A stretch of DNA of 64,000 nt from Isoetes taiwanensis. Lineage: Eukaryota > Streptophyta > Lycopodiopsida > Isoetales > Isoetaceae. Shown here piece after piece: positions 1 through 10,631 of this stretch. Location of the stretch: contig JAJEKV010000066.1 in the NCBI GenBank assembly GCA_021234155.1, positions 5,990,800 through 6,054,799 of the forward strand. The letters are read 5' to 3'. The notes beneath the pieces are model-generated. The model was given only the letters and a program-made list of their open reading frames with translations. It was not told where the DNA came from and ran no database searches. A program made the translations under genes and the position numbers. The first letter of the stretch is position 1; every line of letters starts with the position of its first letter.

Positions 1-30
1 CACAGAAAATCCTTCAAAGCAGGACTAGCT

Positions 31-306
31 ATGGACCAGCCATTAGAAGGGATTTCTATGTCTCTGGAAGTCTACCAACTCAGAAGGAAGAAATTGGCTA
101 AAACTTGCAAAATTAAAGACTCTAACGGATTGTTCAACCCGGCAGAGGTTAATTCTTGTGACTGTGGCAATTGCGAGGAAGTTAAGCTCTCTGCGCTGAA
201 CATTACAAAGACGAAGATAGGAGAGAGCAAAATCACCAACACCATCCCGGTAATTGGCAAGAACGACAAAGCAAAAGGTTTAGCTTCTCGTATAAAAATA
301 TTCTAA
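31..306 (+). CDS. Short ORF, possible 5' portion of LINE ORF1
   Basis: An open frame of 91 codons just upstream of the DUF4283-like region, with a Cys cluster (CDCGNC, around residues 43-48) that does not match the CCHC knuckle spacing. It sits in the right place to be the N-terminal part of the LINE ORF1 product, but I do not recognise the family. It could be leader sequence that is open by chance. Confidence 0.25.
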   Translation: MDQPLEGISMSLEVYQLRRKKLAKTCKIKDSNGLFNPAEVNSCDCGNCEEVKLSALNITKTKIGESKITNTIPVIGKNDKAKGLASRIKIF

Positions 307-373
307 TGAGGGATAATTCCCATGTTCCAACTAATTCTGGGGTCAGAAGGTTGTTAGTGGGGATTTCATTGAT

Positions 374-1871
374 TTGTTTGGTGTACCAGATTCTTCTGCT
401 GCTGACATCTTTTCTAGGAAAGCTATCTTAATTCACTTCCCGCGGAAATGCCCTACTCAGGTGGAGGTAAAAAATTGGATCACCAAAACCCAGCACACTC
501 TAATTCTTTTCGATCCTCAAGCTGGACAACAAGACCTTCCAAATCGTCTGCAGGGATGAGGTGTGTGTGAACCACATCCTCAGAAGGAAACTTGATTTCA
601 TTACCAATGCCCCCTTTTATATTATGAAATGGACTCCCGATTTCATTCTGGGGTCTGAAAATGAGATCAGAACCTCCACATGGATTTCCTTTCCTAATCT
701 CCCTCCAGCTTTCTGGACTCGATCCCACTTGATGATCCTTTCTGAGCTCCTAGGGGAGGTAATTGATATCAATATTCCTCAAACGAATTATCCATCAGTG
801 TGTATCTCTAAAATGATCAACTCGGATTGGAGGAAGAAGATTAAGACCAGAGTCAAGGCAAACGAATTTCTGGATATCATAATAAGCTACTCCAAATGGC
901 CAGTTTCGAAATCATTGACAAAAGATGCCTCTTATCAGAAGAACCTAAAGCAAGCTTGGATCCCAAAGGTTAATAACAGTGATGATAAAGGGGAGAATAA
1001 GGATTCCAGTAACCCTAATCCTGTTATTGAGCAGAATCATATTGCGAACCATATAACTCTGTCTAATGCCTGTCACCAGGATTATCAGAAGGGTTCTCCA
1101 AGGGTGGAATTAAAAGATAACATGGTCTTGCTAATTAAAAATATTAATATGTCTGTCAGAATTGACACAGGCGAATTTATTATTACAATGCCTGAGCTCC
1201 CAGATTTTAACCAGAAAAAACAAGAAGCAGATATGCATCAGAAAATTGAGGACTTATTGGATATAGAAGATACAGGTTGGAATATAGTCGACAAAAGGAA
1301 AGGTAGGGGTAAAAAGAAATTCTACTCGGGCCCCAGCAGAGCAAGCCCAAGGAAGCAGACTATCCAAGTAGGTAGGGTGATAGGTAGGGACATTAGCTGT
1401 ATTACCTGGAATCTCCAGGGATTAAATAGCAATATTAAAAGGGATAGGCTCAAGGTATGTCTTTCCTCCCTTAATCCTGACATTTTGTTTATACAAGAGC
1501 ATAAGATTCATGATCTTAATCATGAGGCTATTATAGGTAGAACTCTTCCCTCTAATTTTAGTCTGTGGTCGATTCCAGCTAACGATTCTTCTACACGTAT
1601 TGCAATTGCCTGGAATAACTGCCTCAACATTTCAAATACCTATATGATTAATGGCAGAGATGGCAGATGGCAGATTCTTTTATGCACTATCCTTAGAACC
1701 AAGCTTGCTCTAGTGAATATTTATGCCTATAATAACCCAGGGGAAAGGGTAGAGATTTGGAAAAAGGTTAAGAGTAGTTTAGATAATTTGGAATTTGATG
1801 ATTGCATTCTTGGGGGGGATCTAAATATGGTGACTAACAGTTTCATGAAGAATAAAAATTTCAGACCCTAG
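374..1871 (+). pseudogene. LINE ORF1 (DUF4283-like) joined to endonuclease domain
   Basis: From 374 the frame reads a DUF4283-like region (FPRKCPTQVEVKNWI, then after a frameshift near 555 APFYIMKWTPDF and WISFPNLPPAFW). DUF4283 is the usual nucleic-acid-binding module of plant LINE ORF1 proteins. A clean 436-codon frame, 561-1871, runs on through a lysine-rich linker into an APE-type endonuclease: WNLQGL, IQEHKI, NIYAYNN and GGDLNM match the conserved N, E, Y and GDxN motifs. ORF1-like and endonuclease segments therefore share one frame here, whereas most L1 elements separate them. Whether this is ancestral or a lost stop cannot be decided from one copy. The frame ends before the endonuclease C-terminus (SDH motif, seen near 2070 as LSDHFP in another segment). 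Confidence 0.7.
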
Positions 1872-2711
1872 GTAGGCAGGAGAAAGAGGCCTGGTCAGAT
1901 CTTGCCCGTGGTCACAATTTAACTCTTGCTAGAACTAAGGCTGATTCCTATAGCTAGACAGATAAGAGAGTGGATCCTACCTTGTGTCTCCACGACAGGT
2001 ACTACCTTTCTGAGAACTTATCGAACCATAGTAACAGGGTGGATAATCTTGAGGGATATACTCTCTCGGATCATTTTCCCCAGCAGTTAAGGATCACGGC
2101 AAGCAACACTGTCAAGAAGAGAAAGACATATTTCAAGCTCAACACTAGCCTTTTGGAGCATGATGAGTTTATTGAAAGGCTGCAGCAGTTGCTTACTAAA
2201 TTCCCCAAGCCCACTGAGAGGATAGGCTGGATGCATTGGTGGATTAAAGTGGCTAAAGCTGATTAAAAACTGGGGCAAGGCTGTGCACCTTCAAAAGATC
2301 TCCCTTCTCCAGGATTTGAGGGAAAGGCTTATAAATGCCCCCGATGAAGAGAAAGATGAAATTCGGGCAGAAATTGAAAGGGAGGAGATTAGGATAGCTG
2401 AGGGCTGGAAGCTTAAGGCTAAAATCAGAAAAATTAGGGATGACGAGAGGAGTAGTTCCAAGTTCTTCTTTGTTAAGGCTAAGGGCAGGATAAAGTGGAA
2501 TCATATTTTTGAAATTAAGGTAGGGGATGAGGACATATCAGATGAGAATCAGATTAAGATAGCTGCTGCAAACCACTTTAAGAATATAATGGGGACAAAC
2601 CAGGATAGTCAACATGCAGTTATGGATGGTTTTATCAATCTTCACGCGAAGGTAAGTTTAGAGGAGAACTTAAATATTGAAAAGCCTTTCTCTAGTGAGG
2701 AGCTTTTTTAG
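1872..2711 (+). pseudogene. LINE endonuclease C-terminus and linker to RT
   Basis: Broken frames that carry the end of the endonuclease (YTLSDHFP around 2058-2085, the catalytic SDH motif) and the charged linker region found before plant LINE reverse transcriptases (basic/acidic helical stretch at about 2283-2711, including FFFVKAKGR). A stop near 2265 and a stop at 2709-2711 interrupt it. It joins the endonuclease upstream to the RT downstream and has no independent role. Confidence 0.6.
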
Positions 2712-4720
2712 ATTGCTAAAGACATGGAAAAAGGCAAGAGCCCGGGTCCGGATGGGCTCCCAATTGTGGCCTATTCTTGGGGATTGTATCACTTGCCTGG
2801 CCAACGAATTCAGGGACTTCAAATGCTTAGATGCGAGAATAAATATCAGCCTTATCACGCTCATCCCTAAGATTGATATGCCAGTTACCTCCTCAGACTA
2901 CAGGCCCATTTCACTCTCCAATGTCATTTATAAGTTTATCTCTGGTACCATTGCTAGGAGGCTCAAAACTGTGTTAGAAAGGATAATCAGCACCTCCCAG
3001 GCAGCATACCTGAAGGACAGGTTCATTCTTGATAATGTGGTCACAGCAATTTTAGGGCTGAATTGGGCTACGGATACCAATCAGGATGTTGCTCTTATTA
3101 AGCTTGACATCACCAAGGCATTCGACTCGGTTAGTTGGAACTTTCTTTTCAAATGCAGCAGTGCCTTAGGATTCTCCAATGAGGTAATTCTTTTTTTTTA
3201 AAGCAATTCTCTCCAATTCCAGATCATCTGTCTTAATTAATGGAAAATGTGGACCCTTCTTCCCCCTGCAAAGGGGGATTAAGCAAGGATGCCCACTGGC
3301 TCCTTTCCTCTTTCTCATCATTATGGAGGCCCTTCATAGTAAGCTAGAGGAGGCCAAGAGGACTAATATGATCCAGGGACTAACCCTCCCAGACAATGGG
3401 GATTTGGATCAGATTTTGAATGGGCATTTTGCAGATGATACGTTCCTTCTGGTATCAATAGATAACAGGTCCCTAGTCAACACTCAAGCCATCCTGGAGG
3501 AATTTGGTGAAGCTTCTGGCTGTAAGATCAACCCCATGAAATCCAAAATTGTTGCCAAAGATCAGGTAAAAGGAGAGCAAACGGCTGCTCTCATGGGCTG
3601 TAAGTATATTCTACCAACCAATTCATCTAAAATCTTAGGCATCCCCATGGCTTTAAAAGGGAGCCCTTCTGATGTATGGACAGATATTATTGAGAAATTC
3701 CGGAAAAAAGTCGACAGTCTCAACTCCAAGTACACTTGGAAGCAGGGCAGAGCTATCATAGCCAATTTCATGATCTCTTCTTCCCATGTATACCAGTCTT
3801 CGGTCATCTTAGCGTCTAAGAAGGTCTCCTCCAAGCTCCAGAGCATCATAAGCAGATTCATCTCCTGTGGTCAGAACAAGAGATGCTGGACTCCTGTGGC
3901 CATGAAGGAATGCTGTAAGAACAGGAAGTTTGGGGGGCTGGGTGTTATTAATATTGAAAAGCAAGGAGTGGCTTTAACTGCTAAATATTTTTTTAAGACT
4001 GCATACAATAGGATTAACCACACGGTTTCTATTATTATCAGATATTACTTGGGCAGATGTCTCTCTTATGGCTGGAGGAACTTGAAGTTGAGTCTCCCTC
4101 ACTCTATTTATTTCCCCTTTACTGTCCCTAATTCCACCCCAGGCCTAATCAAGAAGTGGATAAGGGCATGGAACATGGTCAAGGGGATGTTCACATGGAA
4201 AGTGGGGCTGTCTATGGATCAGTCGATATTTTGGAATCCAGCCCTCCTTACTAATGACCCATCTCTGTGTTCTGTCACTTTCCTGAGCAGGCTAAGTTAT
4301 GGAGTACCAAGGGTATCCACCTCATCAGATATATGTTTGATGACCAGGGGATTATCCCTTTTAGGAACTCGGTGCTGTCTGAAGAGAATGGAAACTGTGA
4401 AGCCCTGTACAACAACATCTGCTCTATGCTGATCCAGGGGAAGTGGGCAGAGGAGAATTTCAACTGGAATCATAACGGGATTGCAGGGTTCACGGTCAAA
4501 GCAGCCTACAGATATTTAATGAAAGACCAAAGTATAACTCTACATAATAAGTGGCAGATTGGGAAGGAGAGGTGCATCAGGAATCTTAAGTTTATGTGGT
4601 CTAGTCCCATTCCCCCCAAGGTCAAATCCTTCATGTGGCAACTATGGCATAAGGCATTTGGCAACCAATCAGAAGAGACATGACTTCAGATGGCAAATTC
4701 GGATGCTTGCCCCAGGTGTC
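2677..4720 (+). pseudogene. LINE reverse transcriptase with C-terminal region
   Basis: Recognisable RT motifs occur in order: YRPISLSNVIYK (about 2900), SQAAYLKDRFILDNV (about 2995), LDITKAFDSVSW (about 3105), GCPLAPFLFL (about 3290) and FADDTFLL (about 3430), the catalytic FADD box. A frameshift near 3190-3250 separates the palm halves. Downstream frames (3323-4432 and 4267-4683) carry the usual plant L1 thumb region and a segment with PPKVKSFMWQLWH, then a zinc-finger remnant (ACPRC followed by a His) near 4710. Several stops make this a pseudogene. It would have copied the LINE RNA at a nicked target by target-primed reverse transcription. Confidence 0.85.
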
Positions 4721-4879
4721 TAACGCACAGGGAAGATGAGGATCATTTATTCAATTGACGACTTCATGCCGAATCATCCCGATGACTGGAGAATTTACAT
4801 TATATTGTGGAGGATGTGGAAGGGAAGGAATAACTTCATCTTTAATTGTGAAATCACTCACCCGGAGGCTGTAATTAAA

Positions 4880-5258
4880 CAAATTGAATATGATATTAAA
4901 TGGATTATTGCTGCAGGATAAGTCTTCTCATAATTTTCTTGCTGGCATTTCAGGAATTATATTCATGCTGGTACGTAAGCTTAAATGGAAGAGAATCGAT
5001 CTACGCACGAATCAGGAATGGATCAAGGTGTTTGGTCCTCCCGACATTGAGGGGCATATGGAACCATGCGTGTGCGGGTGCTGCTGTGATCAGAACCCTG
5101 ATGCCAGAAGGGCTATGCTTTGTGAAGCCAAGGATAATAGGGGAAGATTCAATATGGCAAAGGCTAAAACGTGCCTCTGTGTTTTCTGCACCCTCTCGGC
5201 TATGATTAGAGGCAGAAGACGGAAATCAGTTAACTCTAATCTCAAGTCTTATTTTTAG
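4880..5258 (+). pseudogene. Possible RNase H-like tail of the LINE
   Basis: Two overlapping frames of about 100-124 codons after the zinc region. One contains CAGAAVIRTLMPEG and the next a stretch with AMLCEAKDNRG, loosely like the glycine-rich first strand and following helix of plant LINE RNase H domains. The catalytic acidic residues cannot be assigned with confidence. It is collinear with the LINE and is probably its 3' end. Confidence 0.35.
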
Positions 5259-5260
5259 AC

Positions 5261-5640
5261 AGGTGTTTCTCCATATCAGGCTGACTTTATATCAAAACTG
5301 GACTTTTTCTCTTATCTATCCTTATTTATGCACTATAAGGGTTATACTTCCCTCTAAAAAGTAGTTTTGTGTACTCAACTTTTTATATAAAAGAAAATAG
5401 AAGTTCTCCCCAAAACAAATTGAAGGAAATTTTAATTTTCTTTGAAATATCTATTTATTATAGCAACTTTTATTATTGTCTATTTTCGGAAAAAAACTGA
5501 CCACATTTGAGGGGGTCAAAATACAATTTCATCTTTTAATTTTATATTTTACCTCATTTTAGCCCCTTTTTTGATGAAAAAGAGAGAATATTTTGGGAAT
5601 ATTCCTTTTGCTCCTGATTAGATGATTTGCTCCCGTTTAA
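5261..5640. other. AT-rich spacer, no gene seen
   Basis: AT-rich sequence between the LINE and the first transposase-like remnant. It may include the 3' untranslated tail of the LINE (to about 5400). No ORF, RNA gene or repeat boundary is recognised. Confidence 0.5.
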
Positions 5641-6680
5641 TATGCAATCTTATTTGGAGTGTTTAAAATGGTCTATGTTGGTTATTGAATGCCTGGCCAC
5701 ACTCACAAAGACATTGATGCAATGTTTGGGCATTATAGGATCAAATTGCAGAAAGTGATGTCACGACTTATCCGAGGCTTTTGAAGCTATTTAAACAGTG
5801 TTCTTCACCTCCTCCTATTGGTTCATTGATACAAGAAGTCCCCGACTAGAAAGAGTTCATAGAGGGTTATGCTTGTGAAGACCTTATTGGGCATAGTGCT
5901 CCATTGCAATTTAGGTTTTGGGTAAAAAATAGAAAGCCAATAATGCAATACAAGATGAGAGCTGGAGATCCTGTGTGAAAACTGGAAGATAAGGATATGT
6001 TTTTTTGGAAAGAAGATGTGGCAGGTGAATCAATGGTGCTGACGGGAGAGCCTAAGGCTATGAAACCATTAGGAGAAGTGAAGGACTGTGAGCGGACTAT
6101 GGATGGGATAATAAGATAAGATAAGATAAGATGAATTTTTACGTCCACGGGAATATATAAAGTACTGGGAGAAATCCTTAGTAGATAAACACATAGCACC
6201 AGAGAGAAGAGTGTGCAATGAAGCACTTGTAAATTATTGGAATGAAGTTCATATACTTTTGGAGAGTTTAGACACAAGCAGTAGTATCCTTCGAGAGGGT
6301 TGGCTACCTCAAAGTCGATGGAGGCTCGACCATGGTCAATTTCAACCTGATCAGCAGCCGATCCACTTGATGACAGAGGAGTCTGAAGAGGAGGTGGAAG
6401 AGGAAGAAGAGCACTATGTTGGACCTAGAAAGGAGCATCCAAATATTATGGACTTGCTCCATATGTTTCTAAGATGGATTTGAAGGATGGCCAATATTTG
6501 ATCGTCAGGCCATCAGATGAAGATACTTATCCTATTTGGTTAGGGTATATCATCTCGAGCATTTGTAGGAAAGCTAATAACCTTAACAGAAACAAGGTGC
6601 ATGTGGAGTGGTGGCGCCCAATAAGTGGAAAAAGAGTCATTACTGAAAAAGAATGCTACAAAGATTGTTTTAATAAGCAA
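5641..6680 (+). pseudogene. GHTHEDID-type (DUF7869-like) transposase-related gene, copy 1, 3' part
   Basis: Reads PGHTHKDIDAMFGHY at about 5690, then FIEGYACEDLIGHSAPLQF (about 5850-5905), an acidic stretch (about 6370-6405) and a C-terminal module, YLIVRPSDEDTYPIWLGYI and VHVEWWRPI (about 6490-6620). GHTHEDID-containing proteins are, as I remember them, RNase H-fold proteins linked to transposons; activity is not shown here. Stops and frameshifts show decay. A remnant of about 40 bp with GATAA repeats sits at 6108-6152. The gene is interrupted at 6680|6681 by a Helitron and resumes in frame at 13016. Confidence 0.7.
6108..6152 (-). mobile_element. Tiny 5'-truncated LINE 3' tail
   Basis: On the minus strand this reads a short 3' end followed by TTATC repeats. 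The same block, differing at a few bases, occurs at about 57643-57680. That pattern, a LINE 3' end plus microsatellite tail inserted into a coding remnant, fits an extremely truncated non-LTR insertion. Confidence 0.4.
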
Positions 6681-6691
6681 CTAGTAACGGT

Positions 6692-6708
6692 GCCCAGCAT
6701 TGTTGGGC
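6692..6708 (-). repeat. Helitron 3'-terminal hairpin
   Basis: A GCCCAGC arm, ATT loop and nearly complementary TTGGGC arm, ten bases from the CTAG terminus. It is the structural termination signal typical of Helitron 3' ends. The same hairpin occurs at 52839-52855 and, altered, at 53110-53126. Confidence 0.75.
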
Positions 6709-7275
6709 ATAAGTTAAGTACGTGTAAATGATATTCAAGAGAATGATGAGATGCCCTAACAGATTGCTTTTAGCTCATTATTCCTTAATCAATAAGCCCA
6801 GTGATGCGTGGCATAATTTGGCGACTTGCAAATGTTGGGAACTTGTAATTGCATTTCTTTGATATAGTCGAGGGCTCTTTGGCCTTCTCCAAGTTTGGCA
6901 TGTACCACGATGATGGAAAACCCTATATGTTCCCTTAGGATTTGTCAACGTTCAAACATATTGTCAATAGTAGGCTTTCGACTATCTATAGGTTGATATA
7001 TGCAAATGAAAATAGTATTAAACATCGTATGTTTTCTTAAAAATTTAACGTTATATTGCGTACATTCCTTGATTCAAGAAAGTCAGTCAGGATCGAGCAA
7101 ACATCTTGTTTTGTGGAAATTGTCTCATTTATACCTTTTAGAGCATATCTTGCAATTAGAATTATTGCTGCATTGCTTGAGTACCACCATATTTATGAGT
7201 GGTATTTTATGCCAATGCCATAAGGAAGTGCTTAAACACATTGGCTAAATATCAACTATCTAAGAAATTTATACC

Positions 7276-7914
7276 TTGATTAATGTGACTGATGCTCCAC
7301 TAAAGGCTTTGCAGAAATGGTCATTAGATCAAGCTCAAGTTCAGTCTCTTTTTGAAAATGTTTGGAAGTCATTTTGTACTCTTAAAATTTGCTTCTTCGT
7401 TTGGTTGATTGCCCATAAAAGTCTAACAAACTTGGTTTCTCTATCTAGAAGATGCAATGTAACTTCAATATGTAGCTCTGGATGTCTTCAGGAAGAGGAT
7501 TTACAGCATATTTTCCTTTGTCCCAAACTGAGACCCTTCTGGGCTTGGTTCCTAAATAAGCTTGGCTCATTTTTGAAAAACAGAAATTTCAGTAATATTA
7601 TTCAATTCCTGCAACAGGGTGACATTTTTGCAAACACTCTTGTGCACACTGCCTTATGGAATATTTGGAAATCCAGAAATAGGGTTCTCTATGCATCTAA
7701 ACCTCTCTCCATTTTCTGGATCAAAATGCATTTTCAATTAGATATTGAAGCCATTGCAACGTGCCACAAAAGAAAATTTGGGGACACCTATAATACTTGC
7801 TGGAATTCTATTGGGCTATACAGGGGCCATTTTGATTTGTTTGTGTCTTCTCTCAATGTTATTGATTCTAATGCTCCATATTCTGACTGTGACAGAATAC
7901 TTAATGTTTCTTAA
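7276..7914 (+). pseudogene. LINE RT C-terminal zinc region (zf-RVT), truncated
   Basis: A 212-codon open frame matching the C-terminal part of plant L1 proteins: SFCTLKICFFVWLIAHKSL, LQHIFLCPKLRPFWAWF, TLVHTALWNIWKSRNRVLY. It lacks all RT catalytic motifs because the copy is 5' truncated. Its last 58 codons overlap the next ORF in another frame. The protein is collinear with 47160-47807 and clearly homologous. Confidence 0.75.
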
Positions 7915-8371
7915 GGGAGAAGGTGCCACAAAGCTGGACACAGATGTTGACAGTTATGAATTAGCCATGTATCAGAGTCAACAAGTTGGGAAAAAGTTAA
8001 CACTGAAGCAATTGTGTGACCTGACAGATGATTTTTTGAATGAGGTTGAAAGTTCTAGAACAAGAGAAGCAGTATGGGCAGGAATATATACTCGAGAGTT
8101 CATGCAGATGCACATCTTGTTTGAATTCTTATTTAATACTCATTTCAGTATGATAGAAACTCAGTTGAGAGTGTTCGGGGAAATGTACTCTGACCATAAA
8201 CTGTTGACAGACTTGTATGGTACCCTTCTTCTTCTGATGGGGAAGGAAAGTTTGACAAAGTTATTGGTGCAAAATGATAAAGGGCAAGGCAGTTACATCT
8301 TGGGTTCTACAACAGAGTTTTACCAGCACTATAATGAATGGTTTAACAACAACCTTGGCAGTCAAAACTAA
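7856..8371 (+). CDS. Conserved extra LINE ORF, 171 aa, unknown function (copy A)
   Basis: An open frame starting at ATG 7856 inside the end of the RT ORF, in the +1 frame, and running 171 codons to the stop at 8371. The LINE at 47758-48273 has an ORF of exactly the same length, start and frame relation. The proteins align without gaps at roughly three-quarters identity, with many conservative changes (for example KLLTDLYGTLL, GKESL, EFYQHYNEWFNNNL shared). No family is recognised. The first 20 or so residues lie in the overlap, so their conservation may come from the other frame; the rest is outside it. It may be a separate ORF reached by reinitiation or frameshifting, or the displaced C-terminus of the RT protein after an old shared indel. 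Confidence 0.65.
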   Translation: MLLILMLHILTVTEYLMFLKGEGATKLDTDVDSYELAMYQSQQVGKKLTLKQLCDLTDDFLNEVESSRTREAVWAGIYTREFMQMHILFEFLFNTHFSMIETQLRVFGEMYSDHKLLTDLYGTLLLLMGKESLTKLLVQNDKGQGSYILGSTTEFYQHYNEWFNNNLGSQN

Positions 8372-8745
8372 ACCTCTGATCCCTCATTACAGCCTTCCAT
8401 TTCATTTTACATATCCTATCATTCCTATCATCCAAGTTCATCTCTAGCTCTTGTGAAATCATGGTTGGTTTTTTGTTTGCTTTTACAGGAAATTAAGAGC
8501 AGGAACTTGAAGACTTTTTACTGCATACATCACCCCAAGGAGTAGAACTACACTTAAGTTCTTTAAGTTTACTATTGGATTTTATTACTCTTCTTATCTA
8601 CTGCTACCTCTATTTGCATATTATTTTTACTACTTCTACTTGATGCTCATAAAGAGTATCAATTTTCTCCAATTGTCATACCTGATAGGTGGACAAAAGG
8701 ATTGTATGGCTTTATCTAATTAATGGAAAAATCTACCCTTACAGA

Positions 8746-10630
8746 GTGCCTGATGTGGCCTGGCCTAAAAAACCAGGGTGGATATTGGGATAAGTGATCT
8801 TGCCTTGAACAAGGTTCTTTTAATGTAATTGTTTGCATAACTGTGACTGTAGTCTTGGCAAGAACATGTACGAAGAAGAAGGAAAAAAAAAAAATCAATA
8901 ATCTTTTTAAGTCTTGATTGTGTTCAAACCAACGATCTTTTTATGTCTTGATTGTGTTCTTCATGAGCTGTAAATGTGCTAGCTAAATGGTTTGCTTTTA
9001 AAGAATATCCGTGTGTCATATTCTAACTATATACAGTTCACAGCAACCACTTGTGAAAATAAAATATAAGTCATGAAATAGATGAAAAATCTTTCTTACT
9101 ACTAAAGGTAGTCACACCCTTGTGTAACTGTTCAGTGTATTGCGATTATGATTGATCATGCCATCCAAAATCTTTTATTGCATATAACCTCCAAATAATT
9201 AAATTGATATCTATAAGAGTCCCCTACTCGTATCACAAATTTGCAATGCACTATTGTTTCCAGAATGTAGAACATACATATGCCAATGCTATCGCCAATA
9301 GTATCGTAGGCATATTACTTTGAATTTGAGAACCCACCGCACTTGCAAATCATCTGAAGAATAATCTTAGCATGTGTATACCCTCAAAAGGCAAATGTTC
9401 TTGCAACAAAATAGACATGCTAAGAAGAAACACTAGGCGGCTACAATTGCTCTAAATTTCCTCTAGAAAAGAGAGCAATAAGTTTTTATGAGTATGAATA
9501 ATTTCTAGATTTAAAGTCCTATGCAACCATACAGACCAAATGTCCTAGACCCTCGATCTTTTTCATCTTAATCTTCCTCGATCTTTTCATCTTAATCTCT
9601 TGATCCATGTGGGCAATTTAATTCCATCATTTCTAGAATCCAAGTCTCTCAATGTGATTTTCGTGTGCAATCTGCAGTAGAAACTCTTATCACGTTGCTT
9701 TTCATCGGGCGCTGCATAGAAACGGAGAGTTCTAAATGTCATTGCATGCTAGAAAAATTTGTAGAAGGAAAGAGAAAGTAAGTAATTGGTTCTCTTACCT
9801 AACTGTGATTTCTTATCTACGCCTGCAGGTAGCATGCCCCAATATATGATATCCTTCATGTTATTAGATATCATCATTCCTTGCTTTGATGTTGTATGCC
9901 AAGCTCTCTACATCCTGCACCAAACATGTTAGGAGATATGTCTGGCTTGTTTTGTAAAAAACTGCAGGCTTGTCAAACTTTACTTTTGTTTATTTTAAGA
10001 TGTGATGGCTTTGAATGGTGTCCATCATTTGCAGAACCATCATCCTCATAAACATTGCTAGCATTTTTCAAATAACAACCCAGAAGCACCGCTAGCATTT
10101 TTCAACTAAAAACTTAAAGTGCATTCAAGGGGTCTGTTCTGCTGTTTTAAGCACTATGTTATTTCCAAAAGCAAAAGCTGGGCTGATTTTTCATAAACGG
10201 TATTAAAAGTAGGAAAGTCCATGGTATTATTTGACTTACTATTTCAATTGGTTCTTGAAGAATATGACCTTCAAATGGTCCATCATTTCTTACAATAGAA
10301 CCACACACTTTATCAATATAACCTGCATATCAGAAACACATAAATCACATATATGAAGTTATAAATTAGCAAACTGTATATTGAAAAAAGACCTGCAAAT
10401 GTGCGCAATATTTTGATGGAGCCTGGAAGGTCTAAATTGCTTGACCACGTCAATTGGTTTTCCATTGTTTAGGGTTTCAATGCAGCAAGTTCATTTGTGT
10501 TCTGCTCCAACTGGTCTGTAAATTAAAAAAGCAATCGCCCCCTTTGGTTAAATGTATCAGCATAAAAAAGGAAAACACACATATACGGACACCCTGGGCC
10601 ATGGCCCTAGTTCCCCAATGCTATGCGAGG
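8746..10630. other. Helitron interior, no gene recognised
   Basis: Between the nested LINE and the tandem duplication. There is a short A-run near 8884 and otherwise mixed AT-rich sequence. Only short scattered open frames occur, none with a protein I recognise. It may hold captured, decayed host sequence. Confidence 0.5.
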
Positions 10631-10631
10631 A

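Larger units (their letters stand above)
1..5400 (+). mobile_element. Degenerate L1-type LINE (non-LTR retrotransposon)
   Basis: A largely complete but decayed plant L1 element. In order it shows a DUF4283-like ORF1 region (about 374-1000), an apurinic-type endonuclease (about 1390-1860), a reverse transcriptase (about 2700-3560), a thumb/connection region (to about 4430), a zinc-knuckle region (about 4500-4730) and a possible RNase H remnant (about 4900-5260). The coding track is broken by several frameshifts and stops, so this copy cannot make an active ORF2 protein. The first bases of the window may belong to an upstream ORF1 exon or leader. The 3' boundary is uncertain; an AT-rich tail follows from about 5260 to 5400. 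This is a different subfamily from the LINEs at 7.3 and 46 kb. Confidence 0.85.
7258..8745 (+). mobile_element. 5'-truncated LINE (same family as 46.1 kb copy)
   Basis: Begins abruptly within the C-terminal zinc region of a plant L1 RT protein and continues through a second ORF and a 3' UTR ending in ATTGTATGGCTTTATCTAAT followed by TAATGGAAAAA and CCCTTAC. The same 3' end occurs at 48611-48655, where it is followed by poly(A). It lies inside the Helitron, so it is either a nested insertion or captured DNA. Confidence 0.8.
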
